From CAZRIE01 sp964600075 (GTDB taxonomy: Bacteria; Bacteroidota; Bacteroidia; Flavobacteriales; Flavobacteriaceae), in contig CAZRIE010000092.1 in assembly GCA_964600075.1 (NCBI GenBank), positions 1-16,755 of the forward strand: a stretch of 16,755 bases of DNA, given 5' to 3'. Under the pieces are notes generated by a model, which saw only the letters and a program-made list of their open reading frames with translations, was not told the origin of the DNA and did not search any database. Below, piece by piece: positions 1 through 6,972 of the stretch. The first letter of the stretch is position 1; each line of letters starts with the position of its first letter. Position numbers and translations under genes: made by a program.

Positions 1-76
1 AATACATCGCCATGCTACATCAAAAATCTTAATACTTAAGTGCCTAAGTCAATAAATCAATATAAAAACTAAAAAA
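1..76 (+). other. Leader of the first operon, possibly the tail of an upstream gene
   Basis: This 76-bp AT-rich stretch precedes the GTG start of the dehydrogenase. In the third forward frame it could encode a C-terminal tail reading YIAMLHQKS and ending in TAA at 30-32, but the other two forward frames also stay open to 39 and 55, so the tail is not proven. I see no TTG/TAnnTTTG promoter pair and no terminator hairpin. That would fit an operon that continues from outside the window, with a gap of about 44 bp. No function can be assigned. Confidence 0.3.
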
Positions 77-1123
77 GTGAATACGTACAAAATAGCAGTA
101 GTGCCTGGGGATGGCATTGGAAACGAGATTGTACCCGAAGGTGTTAGAGTTCTCGAAGCAATAGCAAAAAAGCATGGATTTAGTTTTTCAGCGGAATATT
201 TTGATTGGGGAGCAGGTTACTATATAAAGCATGGCGAGTTTTTACCTAAAAATGGTCTGGAAACCCTTAAGAAGTTTGATGCCATCTATTTTGGTTCTGT
301 TGGTTTGCCTGAAGTAGACGATACCCTACCGGCAAAAGATTATACCTTTAAAGTGCGGACTTCCTTTAATCAATATGTCAACTATCGACCTGTGCGAACC
401 TATCCTGGGGTTCAACGTCCGCTGAGAAGTGAAAAGCACATAGATTTTGTAATTGTAAGGGAAAACACCGAAGGTGAGTTTGTCCAAGTCGGGGATCAGT
501 ATCTGCCAGATTCCGAAAATGGAATGGGCGTAGACACCAGCATTTTTACTAGAAAGGGTATTGAAAGAGTTGCGCATTATGCTTTTAAGCTTGCGCAAAA
601 ACGCAGAAAAAAGTTAACCCACATTACAAAATCAAACACACTGATCAATAGTCTTACGTATTGGGACCGTGTTATCAAAGAGGTTGCGCAAAAATATCCT
701 GATGTGGCCCATGATCAAATGTACATCGATAACTCAACTGCGAATTTTGTTCTAAAACCCGAAATCTTTGATGTGGTGTTGACTACCAATCTTTTTGGTG
801 ACATTTTAAGTGATTTAGGAGGTGCCATTATGGGGAGTTTAGGCCTCGGCGGAAGTGGAAATATTAACCCGGAAAAAGATTTCCCCTCAATGTTCGAGCC
901 GATTCATGGTTCGGCACCCGATATTGCAGGCAAGAATATTGCAAACCCTTACGGACAAATATGGTCGGCAGCTTTGATGCTTGAACACCTAGGCGAAACA
1001 AAGGCCGCTGAAAATATCATGGGCGCCATTGATAAATCAACCTCTCAAGGTGTTTTTACCGTTGACTTAGGAGGCAAGGCGAGTACATCGGATGTAGCTA
1101 GTGCCGTAATCGATAATTTATAG
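77..1123 (+). CDS. Tartrate/D-malate dehydrogenase-like decarboxylating dehydrogenase, catalytic Tyr replaced by Phe
   Basis: This 348-residue protein belongs to the isocitrate/isopropylmalate dehydrogenase family and is closest to the D-malate/tartrate dehydrogenase branch (DmlA/TtuC), which uses NAD and Mn or Mg to oxidise and decarboxylate a 2-hydroxy acid in the cytoplasm. Visible motifs are GDGIG (11-15), Arg94 and Arg104 around QYVNYRPVR, RENTEGE (128-134), catalytic Lys185 in TKSN, Asp218, the metal-binding LFGDILSD segment (Asp242, Asp246) and the nucleotide-binding HGSAPDIAGKNIANP (277-291). The oddity is Phe135, where DmlA, TtuC and most relatives have the Tyr that acts as general acid. 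Length is normal. The start is GTG, fixed by the MNTYKIAVVPGDGIG N-terminus. It is the first visible gene of the operon, 10 nt before the cyclase start. The family is secure; the substrate is not. A four-carbon acid, possibly phosphorylated by the neighbouring kinase, is an inference. Confidence 0.88.
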   Translation: MNTYKIAVVPGDGIGNEIVPEGVRVLEAIAKKHGFSFSAEYFDWGAGYYIKHGEFLPKNGLETLKKFDAIYFGSVGLPEVDDTLPAKDYTFKVRTSFNQYVNYRPVRTYPGVQRPLRSEKHIDFVIVRENTEGEFVQVGDQYLPDSENGMGVDTSIFTRKGIERVAHYAFKLAQKRRKKLTHITKSNTLINSLTYWDRVIKEVAQKYPDVAHDQMYIDNSTANFVLKPEIFDVVLTTNLFGDILSDLGGAIMGSLGLGGSGNINPEKDFPSMFEPIHGSAPDIAGKNIANPYGQIWSAALMLEHLGETKAAENIMGAIDKSTSQGVFTVDLGGKASTSDVASAVIDNL

Positions 1124-1133
1124 CAATTCATTG

Positions 1134-1769
1134 ATGACAAATGTAGTAGACCTTACATTAACATATTCAAATGGTCTTGCTGGTTTTCAAAAGGAAACCA
1201 GCAAGACCATTGAAAACGATGGTTGGAATGCAAGTACCTTGACCTTTTATTCACACTGCGGTACCCATATGGATGCTCCGTTACATTTTGATATAAATAG
1301 TCAATCCATAGATGAAATTCCTGTTTCGGATTTCGTTGGTAGGGCATGGGTGGCTGATATTAGGCATATTGGGGCAAAGGCTTTAATAGAAGTAGATGAC
1401 ATTCCAGAAGATATCAGGCAAAAATTCCGAGATTATGATAGTTTGATATTATGGTCTGATTGGTCGCAGTATGTAAATACTGCAAAGTATCGCAATGAAC
1501 TACCAAGGATTAGTGAAGATCTTGCCGAATGGTGCGTAACAAAAAAAGTAAAAATGATTGGTGTGGAACCTCCCTCTGTTGCCGATGTGAATAATTTGGA
1601 AGAAGTCACCAAAATTCATCAGATTTTACTTCAAAGTGTAATTATTATTGAAGGACTTACAAACATTGCTGAAATACGGTCAAATTGTGTAGAATTAATT
1701 GCATTGCCTTTGAAAATAGGGAGAGGCGATGGCGCCCCGGCAAGAGTAATCGCTTTAGAGAGAAATTGA
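1134..1769 (+). CDS. Cyclase-family metal-dependent hydrolase (kynurenine formamidase-like)
   Basis: This protein of about 211 residues has the hallmark HxGTHxDxPxHF motif as HCGTHMDAPLHF (41-52), giving presumed metal ligands His41, His45, Asp47 and His51. It also has the family C-terminal signature ALPLKIGRGDGAPARVIA and the IHQILL...IIIEGL segment. Members are cytoplasmic Zn- or Mn-dependent hydrolases such as kynurenine formamidase and isatin hydrolase; many are uncharacterised. Placed between a sugar-acid dehydrogenase and a sugar-acid kinase, it may open a lactone or amide intermediate, which is inference. I chose ATG at 1134; a TTG directly before it (1131) could add one residue. Its stop overlaps the next start (TGATG), which suggests translational coupling. 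Codons 13-26 form a 17-bp perfect inverted repeat, listed separately. Family assignment is firm; substrate is unknown. Confidence 0.85.
   Translation: MTNVVDLTLTYSNGLAGFQKETSKTIENDGWNASTLTFYSHCGTHMDAPLHFDINSQSIDEIPVSDFVGRAWVADIRHIGAKALIEVDDIPEDIRQKFRDYDSLILWSDWSQYVNTAKYRNELPRISEDLAEWCVTKKVKMIGVEPPSVADVNNLEEVTKIHQILLQSVIIIEGLTNIAEIRSNCVELIALPLKIGRGDGAPARVIALERN
1170..1211. repeat. 17-bp perfect inverted repeat inside the cyclase gene
   Basis: The left arm is 1170-1186 (begins AATGGTCTTG) and the right arm 1195-1211 (ends CAAGACCATT). They are exact reverse complements over 17 bp with an 8-nt spacer, and one extra T-G pair could close it further. The hairpin lies 36 nt into the coding region. 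No T run follows, so it does not look like a terminator. It could be an RNA processing or translation-control hairpin in the polycistronic message. The encoded peptide fits the family, so the structure does not disrupt the protein. Confidence 0.8.
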
Positions 1770-3172
1770 TGAACATCTTACTTTCAGACATTAAACAAAC
1801 ATTGCCGAAATCGGATAAATCTGACCTCAGAAGTTTAAATACCAACTTGTTTAGTTCGTTGAACAAAACGTGCATTGTTATAGATGATGATCCAACGGGC
1901 AATCAGACAGTTCATGATATTGCGTTATTGACGCAATGGGATGTAGATACTATGTGCAGTGAATTTGAAAAGAAAACTCCGGTATTCTTTATTCTTACGA
2001 ATTCAAGGAGTTTATCTAGTACCCAATCAACTCAAATATATAGAGAAATAGCTGCGAATATTAGCAAAGCCTCGGCAATAACTAAGAGAGAATATACGGT
2101 TGTAAGTCGTAGTGATTCTACCCTAAGGGGGCATTTTTCAACAGAAATTGAGGCCCTACAATACGGTGGAGATTTCAAAGAGGGCATAACGGTTTTTATT
2201 CCTGTTATGTTCGAAGGAGGACGGGTTACGGTAAACGATACCCATTATATTTCCGAAAAAGAAGTTTTGATACCCGTAAATGAGACACCTTTTGCAAAAG
2301 ACCATTCCTTTGGATACACAAAAGCCAATCTTAAGGAATATATAGAGGAGAAAACCAATGGAAAAATAAAGGCCGCCGAAGTCATCTCCTTTTCTTTGGA
2401 ACAGCTTAGAACACAAGAACCTGATTCATTGTGCAAACAGATCATAAGTATAAAGCCCAATTGTTATTGCATATTTAATGCAATCGATTACAGCGATTTA
2501 GATAAAGTAACACGCGCATTACTTTTGGCGGAAAGGAAATGTAAAAAAATACTATACCGTACATCAAGCTCTTTTATTCCCTCTTATATTGGCTTGCTCC
2601 CAAAAGAACTACTGACTAAAAAAGACATGGGGCCAATGGATAAAAAAAAGGGAGGAGTGGTTATTGTGGGTTCTTATGTTCCAAAATCTTCAGTACAACT
2701 AGATTATTTGTTGGGTTACGTTGATGCGGAAAATACTATAGAACTGAATGTCAATCATTTGATAAACAAACGATCAAACACTTATCTACAAGACATTAGC
2801 ACCAAAATTGACCAAAAAATAGATACGGGCAACAATGTAGTCGTCTACACCAGTAGAAAATTAATTACTGGGGCCGATATGCGCAGCAACGTAAACATTG
2901 GGGCAACAGTATCAAACGCACTTGTGACAATTCTAAAGCAAACAATAGTTCGTCCCAAATACGTTTTAGCAAAAGGAGGCATTACCTCTCATGACTTGGC
3001 CATTAAAGGTCTTGGCATGAAAAATTCAAAGGTAACAGGGCAAATCATTAAAGGTGTTCCTGTATGGCAAATGGGCGAAGAAACGAAATTTCCCAATTTA
3101 CCCTATATCGTTTTTCCGGGGAATGTGGGTACTCAAGAATCACTTTACCAAATAATACAAAAACTATCATGA
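1769..3172 (+). CDS. DUF1537 four-carbon acid-sugar kinase
   Basis: This 467-residue cytoplasmic kinase belongs to the DUF1537 family (OtnK, DtnK and relatives), which uses ATP to phosphorylate four-carbon sugar acids such as 3-oxo-tetronate or D-threonate. The N-terminal substrate-binding domain shows DDDPTGNQT (39-47) and RSDSTLRGH (114-122). The C-terminal nucleotide-binding domain shows VGSYVPKS (300-307), KGGITSHDLA (402-411) and FPGNVG (449-454). Length is usual for the family. I chose ATG at 1769 because it overlaps the cyclase stop and gives a normal N-terminus; an in-frame upstream extension to 1685 only reads through the end of the cyclase gene. In known pathways these kinases pair with PdxA2, an aldolase or an isomerase. 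None is visible here, and the partner appears to be the isocitrate/tartrate dehydrogenase-type enzyme upstream. Family is firm; exact substrate is not. Confidence 0.87.
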   Translation: MNILLSDIKQTLPKSDKSDLRSLNTNLFSSLNKTCIVIDDDPTGNQTVHDIALLTQWDVDTMCSEFEKKTPVFFILTNSRSLSSTQSTQIYREIAANISKASAITKREYTVVSRSDSTLRGHFSTEIEALQYGGDFKEGITVFIPVMFEGGRVTVNDTHYISEKEVLIPVNETPFAKDHSFGYTKANLKEYIEEKTNGKIKAAEVISFSLEQLRTQEPDSLCKQIISIKPNCYCIFNAIDYSDLDKVTRALLLAERKCKKILYRTSSSFIPSYIGLLPKELLTKKDMGPMDKKKGGVVIVGSYVPKSSVQLDYLLGYVDAENTIELNVNHLINKRSNTYLQDISTKIDQKIDTGNNVVVYTSRKLITGADMRSNVNIGATVSNALVTILKQTIVRPKYVLAKGGITSHDLAIKGLGMKNSKVTGQIIKGVPVWQMGEETKFPNLPYIVFPGNVGTQESLYQIIQKLS

Positions 3173-3173
3173 T

Positions 3174-4430
3174 ATGAACATGTTTAAAAGAAGGTATGGA
3201 TTCTTTGTAGGCTCCTTTTTAATCACTTTACTTCTGTATGTCGATCGGGTTTGTATTTCCTCAGCTAAGGATTCCATTGGCAATGACCTTAGTCTAAGCG
3301 ATACTGAAATGGGTTGGGTTTTAGGGGCTTTTGCTTTAGGCTACGCGCTTTTTCAGGTTCCTGGTGGCGCCATGGGAGACAAGTATGGGGTTCGTAAGGT
3401 TATGACGGGTATTATGGTTATTTGGTCTCTTTTTACCTCTTTAACAGGTGCGGCTTGGAATTATAGTTCTATGTTGATTTTCCGTTTTGTTTTTGGTGCT
3501 GGAGAGGCGGGTGCATTTCCAAATATTTCAAGGGCTGCATTTTCGTGGGTCCCCTTAAAGGAAAGAGGAATATTTCAGGGCATTAACTTTTCTGGTTCTC
3601 GGTTAGGAGCTGCTTTTGCATTACCTCTTGTGGCCTATCTCATAGAGGCCTGGGGATGGCGAAGTATTTTTTATTTTTTTGGCGCCATCGGGGTATTATT
3701 CGCTGTAGCGTTTTACCTGATATTTCGAAACAAGCCCGAAGAACATTCCGGTATTTCCGATGAAGAAAAGAAATATATTATTCAAAATCGCCAAAAAGAA
3801 ACCATTACATCGAGTAAAGCGTTGCCCCTTAATAAAATTCTAGGCTCTAAAAACGTACTCTTTGCCATGGGGCAATACGTTGGTAGCAATTTCATCTTCT
3901 TTTTTACGCTGACCTGGTTGTTCCCTTATATAAAACAAAAGTACGGGCTTAATTTGGTTGACGCTGGGTTTTACGCCATGCTTCCCCTGCTTGCCGGCGC
4001 GGTTGGCAACTGGACCTCTGGCTTTATGGTAGACAGTATTTTCAAAAAAGATAAATGGAGACGTTCAAGAAGTTTTCCCGCCATTCTTGGATTTGTTTTC
4101 GTTATTATTGGAATCATTTCCAGTCTCTATATGGATACCGCGTTAGGGTCCGTCTTATGTCTCTCTCTAGCCATTTTTGGGGCCGATATGACACTGAGTC
4201 CTTCTTGGTCTTTCTGTATGGATATCGGTGAAGAACATTCGGGTAAAGTATCAGGTATGATGAATATGGCAGGTAATCTAGGTTCTTTTACCACCGCCCT
4301 TGCATTCCCGTATCTTCAGGAATGGACCGGGTCTAACGATACCTTTTTTTATGTTGCGGCTGTTTTGGCAGCAATTTCAATATTCTTTTGGTTGAACATG
4401 AATCCTGAAAAAAAATTGGCAAATGCGTAA
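3174..4430 (+). CDS. MFS transporter, anion:cation symporter-like (sugar-acid uptake)
   Basis: This 418-residue inner-membrane protein has about 12 hydrophobic segments and major facilitator motifs. YVDRVCIS (22-29) resembles the conserved YxDRxxIS of ACS-family carriers such as ExuT and GudP. The loop-2/3 motif is GDKYGVRKV (68-76), and RFVFGAGEAGAFPNI matches the fourth transmembrane region of the same family. ACS carriers import organic anions such as hexuronates, glucarate or galactonate with protons or sodium. The start lies 1 nt after the kinase stop, and its end overlaps the next gene by 8 nt, so it sits inside the operon. This supports an acidic sugar as the pathway substrate. The transported compound cannot be read from sequence. 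Confidence 0.85.
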   Translation: MNMFKRRYGFFVGSFLITLLLYVDRVCISSAKDSIGNDLSLSDTEMGWVLGAFALGYALFQVPGGAMGDKYGVRKVMTGIMVIWSLFTSLTGAAWNYSSMLIFRFVFGAGEAGAFPNISRAAFSWVPLKERGIFQGINFSGSRLGAAFALPLVAYLIEAWGWRSIFYFFGAIGVLFAVAFYLIFRNKPEEHSGISDEEKKYIIQNRQKETITSSKALPLNKILGSKNVLFAMGQYVGSNFIFFFTLTWLFPYIKQKYGLNLVDAGFYAMLPLLAGAVGNWTSGFMVDSIFKKDKWRRSRSFPAILGFVFVIIGIISSLYMDTALGSVLCLSLAIFGADMTLSPSWSFCMDIGEEHSGKVSGMMNMAGNLGSFTTALAFPYLQEWTGSNDTFFYVAAVLAAISIFFWLNMNPEKKLANA

Positions 4431-5460
4431 GAAACTAAAAGGTGTAGCGATTGGAGCGGGGTACTTCAGCAAATTTCAATATGAAGCTTGGACGCGTATT
4501 CCTGAAGTTGAAATTACCGCACTTAGCAATCGAAATTCAGATAAGGCCACGACGATTATGGATGCCTACGGAGTGAAAAAAAAGTACAGCGACTATAAGG
4601 AGATGATCTTGAAAGAGAAACCTGATTTTGTGGACATCATCACGCCTCCTGAAACACATCGAGAAATGTGCAATTTTGCTGCTGATCATGGAGTACATAT
4701 TATTTGTCAAAAGCCATTAGCGTCAAGCTATGAAGAATCTAAAGAAATTGTGGATTATGCCAAAAGTAAAGGCGTGCGTTTTGTTGTGCATGAAAATTTT
4801 CGTTTTCAACCTTGGCATCGTGAAATAAAAAAAATAATTAACAATGGCGAAATAGGCAATGTGTACAGTCTCAATTTTAGGTCTCGTATGGGTGATGGCT
4901 GGGGAGAAGATGCTTACTTGGCCAGACAGCCTTATTTTAGGGACTATAAAAAACTGCTTATTTATGAAACCGGGGTTCATTATATAGATACATTCAGATA
5001 CCATTCAGGGGAGGTTAAAAGTGTTTTCGCCATTCTTAAGAAATTAAACCCGGTAATCAAAGGAGAAGACTCAGCCCTTATGATCCTAAACTTTAAGAAT
5101 GAAGCTACTGCCATATGGGATGCCAATAGGTACAACGAGAATAACTTTAAAAAGTCGAGGTATACTTTCGGAGAGTACCTAATAGATGGTTCTAATGGAT
5201 CAATAAGGCTCTATTCCGATGGAAAGTTGACCCTACAAAAATTAGGAGAACCAGAAAAGGAACATTTCTACGTCCACAATGACAGAGGGTTTGCTGGGGA
5301 CTGCTGTTATATATTTCAAAGAGATTTTACAGATCACTTTATTTCGGGAGATGCCTTTGAAACCAGCGGCGACAACTATTTAAAAACTATAAAAGTTCAA
5401 GAAGCGGTTTACGAATCGGCCAAAATAGATGCCCCTATAAATCTGGATAGTTTTATATAG
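4423..5460 (+). CDS. Gfo/Idh/MocA-family NAD(P)-dependent oxidoreductase
   Basis: This 345-residue cytoplasmic protein has an N-terminal Rossmann fold with GAGYFS (11-16). The catalytic-Lys motif appears as CQKPLA (Lys97), a QKP variant of the usual EKP. The C-terminal alpha/beta domain has GVHYIDTFRY (185-194), carrying the His186 and Asp189 typical of active members. Family members oxidise or reduce sugars, inositols and their acids at a ring or chain carbon. ATG at 4423 overlaps the MFS gene by 8 nt, so it is translationally coupled and the last gene of the operon. It probably produces or uses the keto-acid or lactone handled by the other operon enzymes. No signal peptide is visible. The substrate is unknown. 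Confidence 0.87.
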   Translation: MRKKLKGVAIGAGYFSKFQYEAWTRIPEVEITALSNRNSDKATTIMDAYGVKKKYSDYKEMILKEKPDFVDIITPPETHREMCNFAADHGVHIICQKPLASSYEESKEIVDYAKSKGVRFVVHENFRFQPWHREIKKIINNGEIGNVYSLNFRSRMGDGWGEDAYLARQPYFRDYKKLLIYETGVHYIDTFRYHSGEVKSVFAILKKLNPVIKGEDSALMILNFKNEATAIWDANRYNENNFKKSRYTFGEYLIDGSNGSIRLYSDGKLTLQKLGEPEKEHFYVHNDRGFAGDCCYIFQRDFTDHFISGDAFETSGDNYLKTIKVQEAVYESAKIDAPINLDSFI

Positions 5461-5581
5461 TTATTGCCCAATTTCATTTTACATTATCAGCCACTTTTAA
5501 CCTTTTGATGGCTTTGGCAGTTGACTCTTCTAAAATAAAAAGGAACTTTGTACGGTGAGAAAAAGATGTATGGGGCCGAAC
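5461..5581. other. Convergent intergenic region without a clear terminator
   Basis: This 121-bp gap separates two convergent genes. The only symmetry I find is a weak AGCCA...TGGCT pair near 5490-5515 with a long loop, and no T run follows it. A TTG, 19 nt, GAACTTTG arrangement at 5521-5550 is one base off the Bacteroidota promoter pattern and would read into the lactonase gene in antisense. I assign no function to either. Confidence 0.4.
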
Positions 5582-6754
5582 TCAAAACACCAAACAAACC
5601 GGTTGCGAAATGGGCACTTGATTTCCGGAATACGTTAATGATCCCGATTCCGTGTCTACTTCGAAGACTACGATATTGTTCGATTTTCTATTGGCTACCA
5701 AAAGAAATTTACCATCTGGTGATAAGCTGAAATTTCGGGGCCAATCGCCTTGTACGGGCTCATTGTGCTGCAAGCTCAATTCTCCTTCTTCCGTTACCGA
5801 AAAAATGGCGATGCTATTATGGCCACGGTTGGAAGCATATAAAAATCGCCCGTCGTTACTGAGACGAATATCTGCACAGGCGTTCTTTCCTTCAAAATCA
5901 GTGGGAAGTGTACTTTGTTTATCGATTCTCGTAAAGATTCCTGTTTCTGAATCGACCGTTACAGATACCACGGAGCTCGATAACTCATTGATAATAAACG
6001 CCTGGTTTTTTTTTGGGTGGAAAACTAAAAGTCGTGGTCCATCACCAGGGTCCATTTCTAAAGCAAGTTGTTGCTCCTGTAATTTTCCCTCAGCATCAAT
6101 AGGGTATAGTAAAACCTTATCGATACCAAGATCGGAAACATAGAGAAACCGACCGGAAGCATCGAACATGGTGCAGTGCGCATGGGCCGATTTTTGATTG
6201 GGTAAAAATGGACCGCTTCCCGAATGCTGCTTCGTTTGGGTTTTCCCAGAAATAGCGCCCTTCGAATCTATAGGATAGACGGCAATATTTCCGGAGCCGT
6301 AATTCGCTACCCCGAGTAAGTTTTCCGCTTCGTTCAAAGTGACATAGCACGGGCCTTCCCCTTCGCTAAGATGGGTACTTTGTTCTTTCAGGGCAGTACG
6401 GTCATCATTCCATTTGTACACCGTTGTGGTTGCGGGATCGGGACGGTTAACTGAATACACCGTTGACCTATCTTTCGAAATGCAAAGAAATGTCGGACTT
6501 GTTTGTTCCGCTAAAAGTAGTTTATCCCCCAGTTCTCCGGTAGCTAGGTTAAAACTGTATTTATAAATGCCTTTACTTTCTTCATCACTATAGGTGCCGA
6601 CCAGAAGTTCGACGGTACTGTCAATTTCTTTTCCTTCCATTTCAGATATAGCCTCTGAACTCTGGTTTTTTTTGGTATTGGGTTTGCACGTCACGGTCAA
6701 AATCAGGAGCGCATAAATCGATATATTTCGTAGTAACTTTCTATTTGTCTGCAT
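5582..6754 (-). CDS. Secreted lactonase, 7-bladed beta-propeller (6-phosphogluconolactonase-like lipoprotein)
   Basis: This 390-residue protein starts with a basic, hydrophobic signal peptide ending in LTVTC, so Cys23 is the probable lipidated residue. The Thr before Cys is atypical but tolerated in Bacteroidota. The rest is a lactonase/6-phosphogluconolactonase-type propeller. It begins with LLVGTYSDEESKGIYKYSFN (about 50-69) and repeats blades with the pattern DGRFLYASNRGHNSIAIF. Cytoplasmic relatives hydrolyse 6-phosphogluconolactone; an exported one more likely opens unphosphorylated aldonolactones in the periplasm, which is inference. No acidic surface-export stretch follows the Cys, so a periplasmic face is likely. 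It converges on the sugar-acid operon and may supply it with sugar acids. It is monocistronic as far as visible. Fold is firm; lactonase activity is probable only. Confidence 0.82.
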   Translation of the reverse strand: MQTNRKLLRNISIYALLILTVTCKPNTKKNQSSEAISEMEGKEIDSTVELLVGTYSDEESKGIYKYSFNLATGELGDKLLLAEQTSPTFLCISKDRSTVYSVNRPDPATTTVYKWNDDRTALKEQSTHLSEGEGPCYVTLNEAENLLGVANYGSGNIAVYPIDSKGAISGKTQTKQHSGSGPFLPNQKSAHAHCTMFDASGRFLYVSDLGIDKVLLYPIDAEGKLQEQQLALEMDPGDGPRLLVFHPKKNQAFIINELSSSVVSVTVDSETGIFTRIDKQSTLPTDFEGKNACADIRLSNDGRFLYASNRGHNSIAIFSVTEEGELSLQHNEPVQGDWPRNFSLSPDGKFLLVANRKSNNIVVFEVDTESGSLTYSGNQVPISQPVCLVF

Positions 6755-6895
6755 GAATAAAGGTTTAAAGTTATTTAGTGAATCGATTAGCTACAGGGGC
6801 TTGCATTTGAAAGATTGATTGAAATCTCAGTTTTCCATTGAAATATCTTACTTCTAAAAAAAATAATTCATCGGCAGTATGATGTGCAAGATATA

Positions 6896-6930
6896 GAAAA
6901 ATCGGCCCTGATTATCAGGGCCGATTTTTC
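6896..6930 (-). terminator. Intrinsic terminator of the MFS gene (16-bp perfect stem)
   Basis: The arms 6896-6911 and 6915-6930 are perfect reverse complements with a TTA loop. The GC-rich core CGGCCCTGA is flanked by A5 and T5 runs. It lies about 42 bp beyond the stop of the minus-strand MFS gene. Because of the flanking A and T tracts it could also act in the + direction. Confidence 0.88.
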
Positions 6931-6972
6931 ACTTTATTATTTTAAGAATTTCAAAACTGGAAATATTCTAGG

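Noticed and set aside
1685..1768. N-terminal extension of the DUF1537 kinase to 1685
   Set aside because: The added 28 residues only read through the end of the cyclase gene in another frame; ATG at 1769 gives a normal kinase N-terminus.
5521..5730. Promoter-like TTG, 19 nt, GAACTTTG followed by a 60-codon plus-strand frame
   Set aside because: One mismatch in the TAnnTTTG element, the frame starts with TTG, lies mostly antisense to the lactonase gene and resembles no known protein. An antisense RNA is possible but unsupported.
5652..6143. 163-codon open frame on the plus strand opposite the lactonase gene
   Set aside because: It mirrors the coding strand of a clear propeller protein and shows no family features; a shadow frame.
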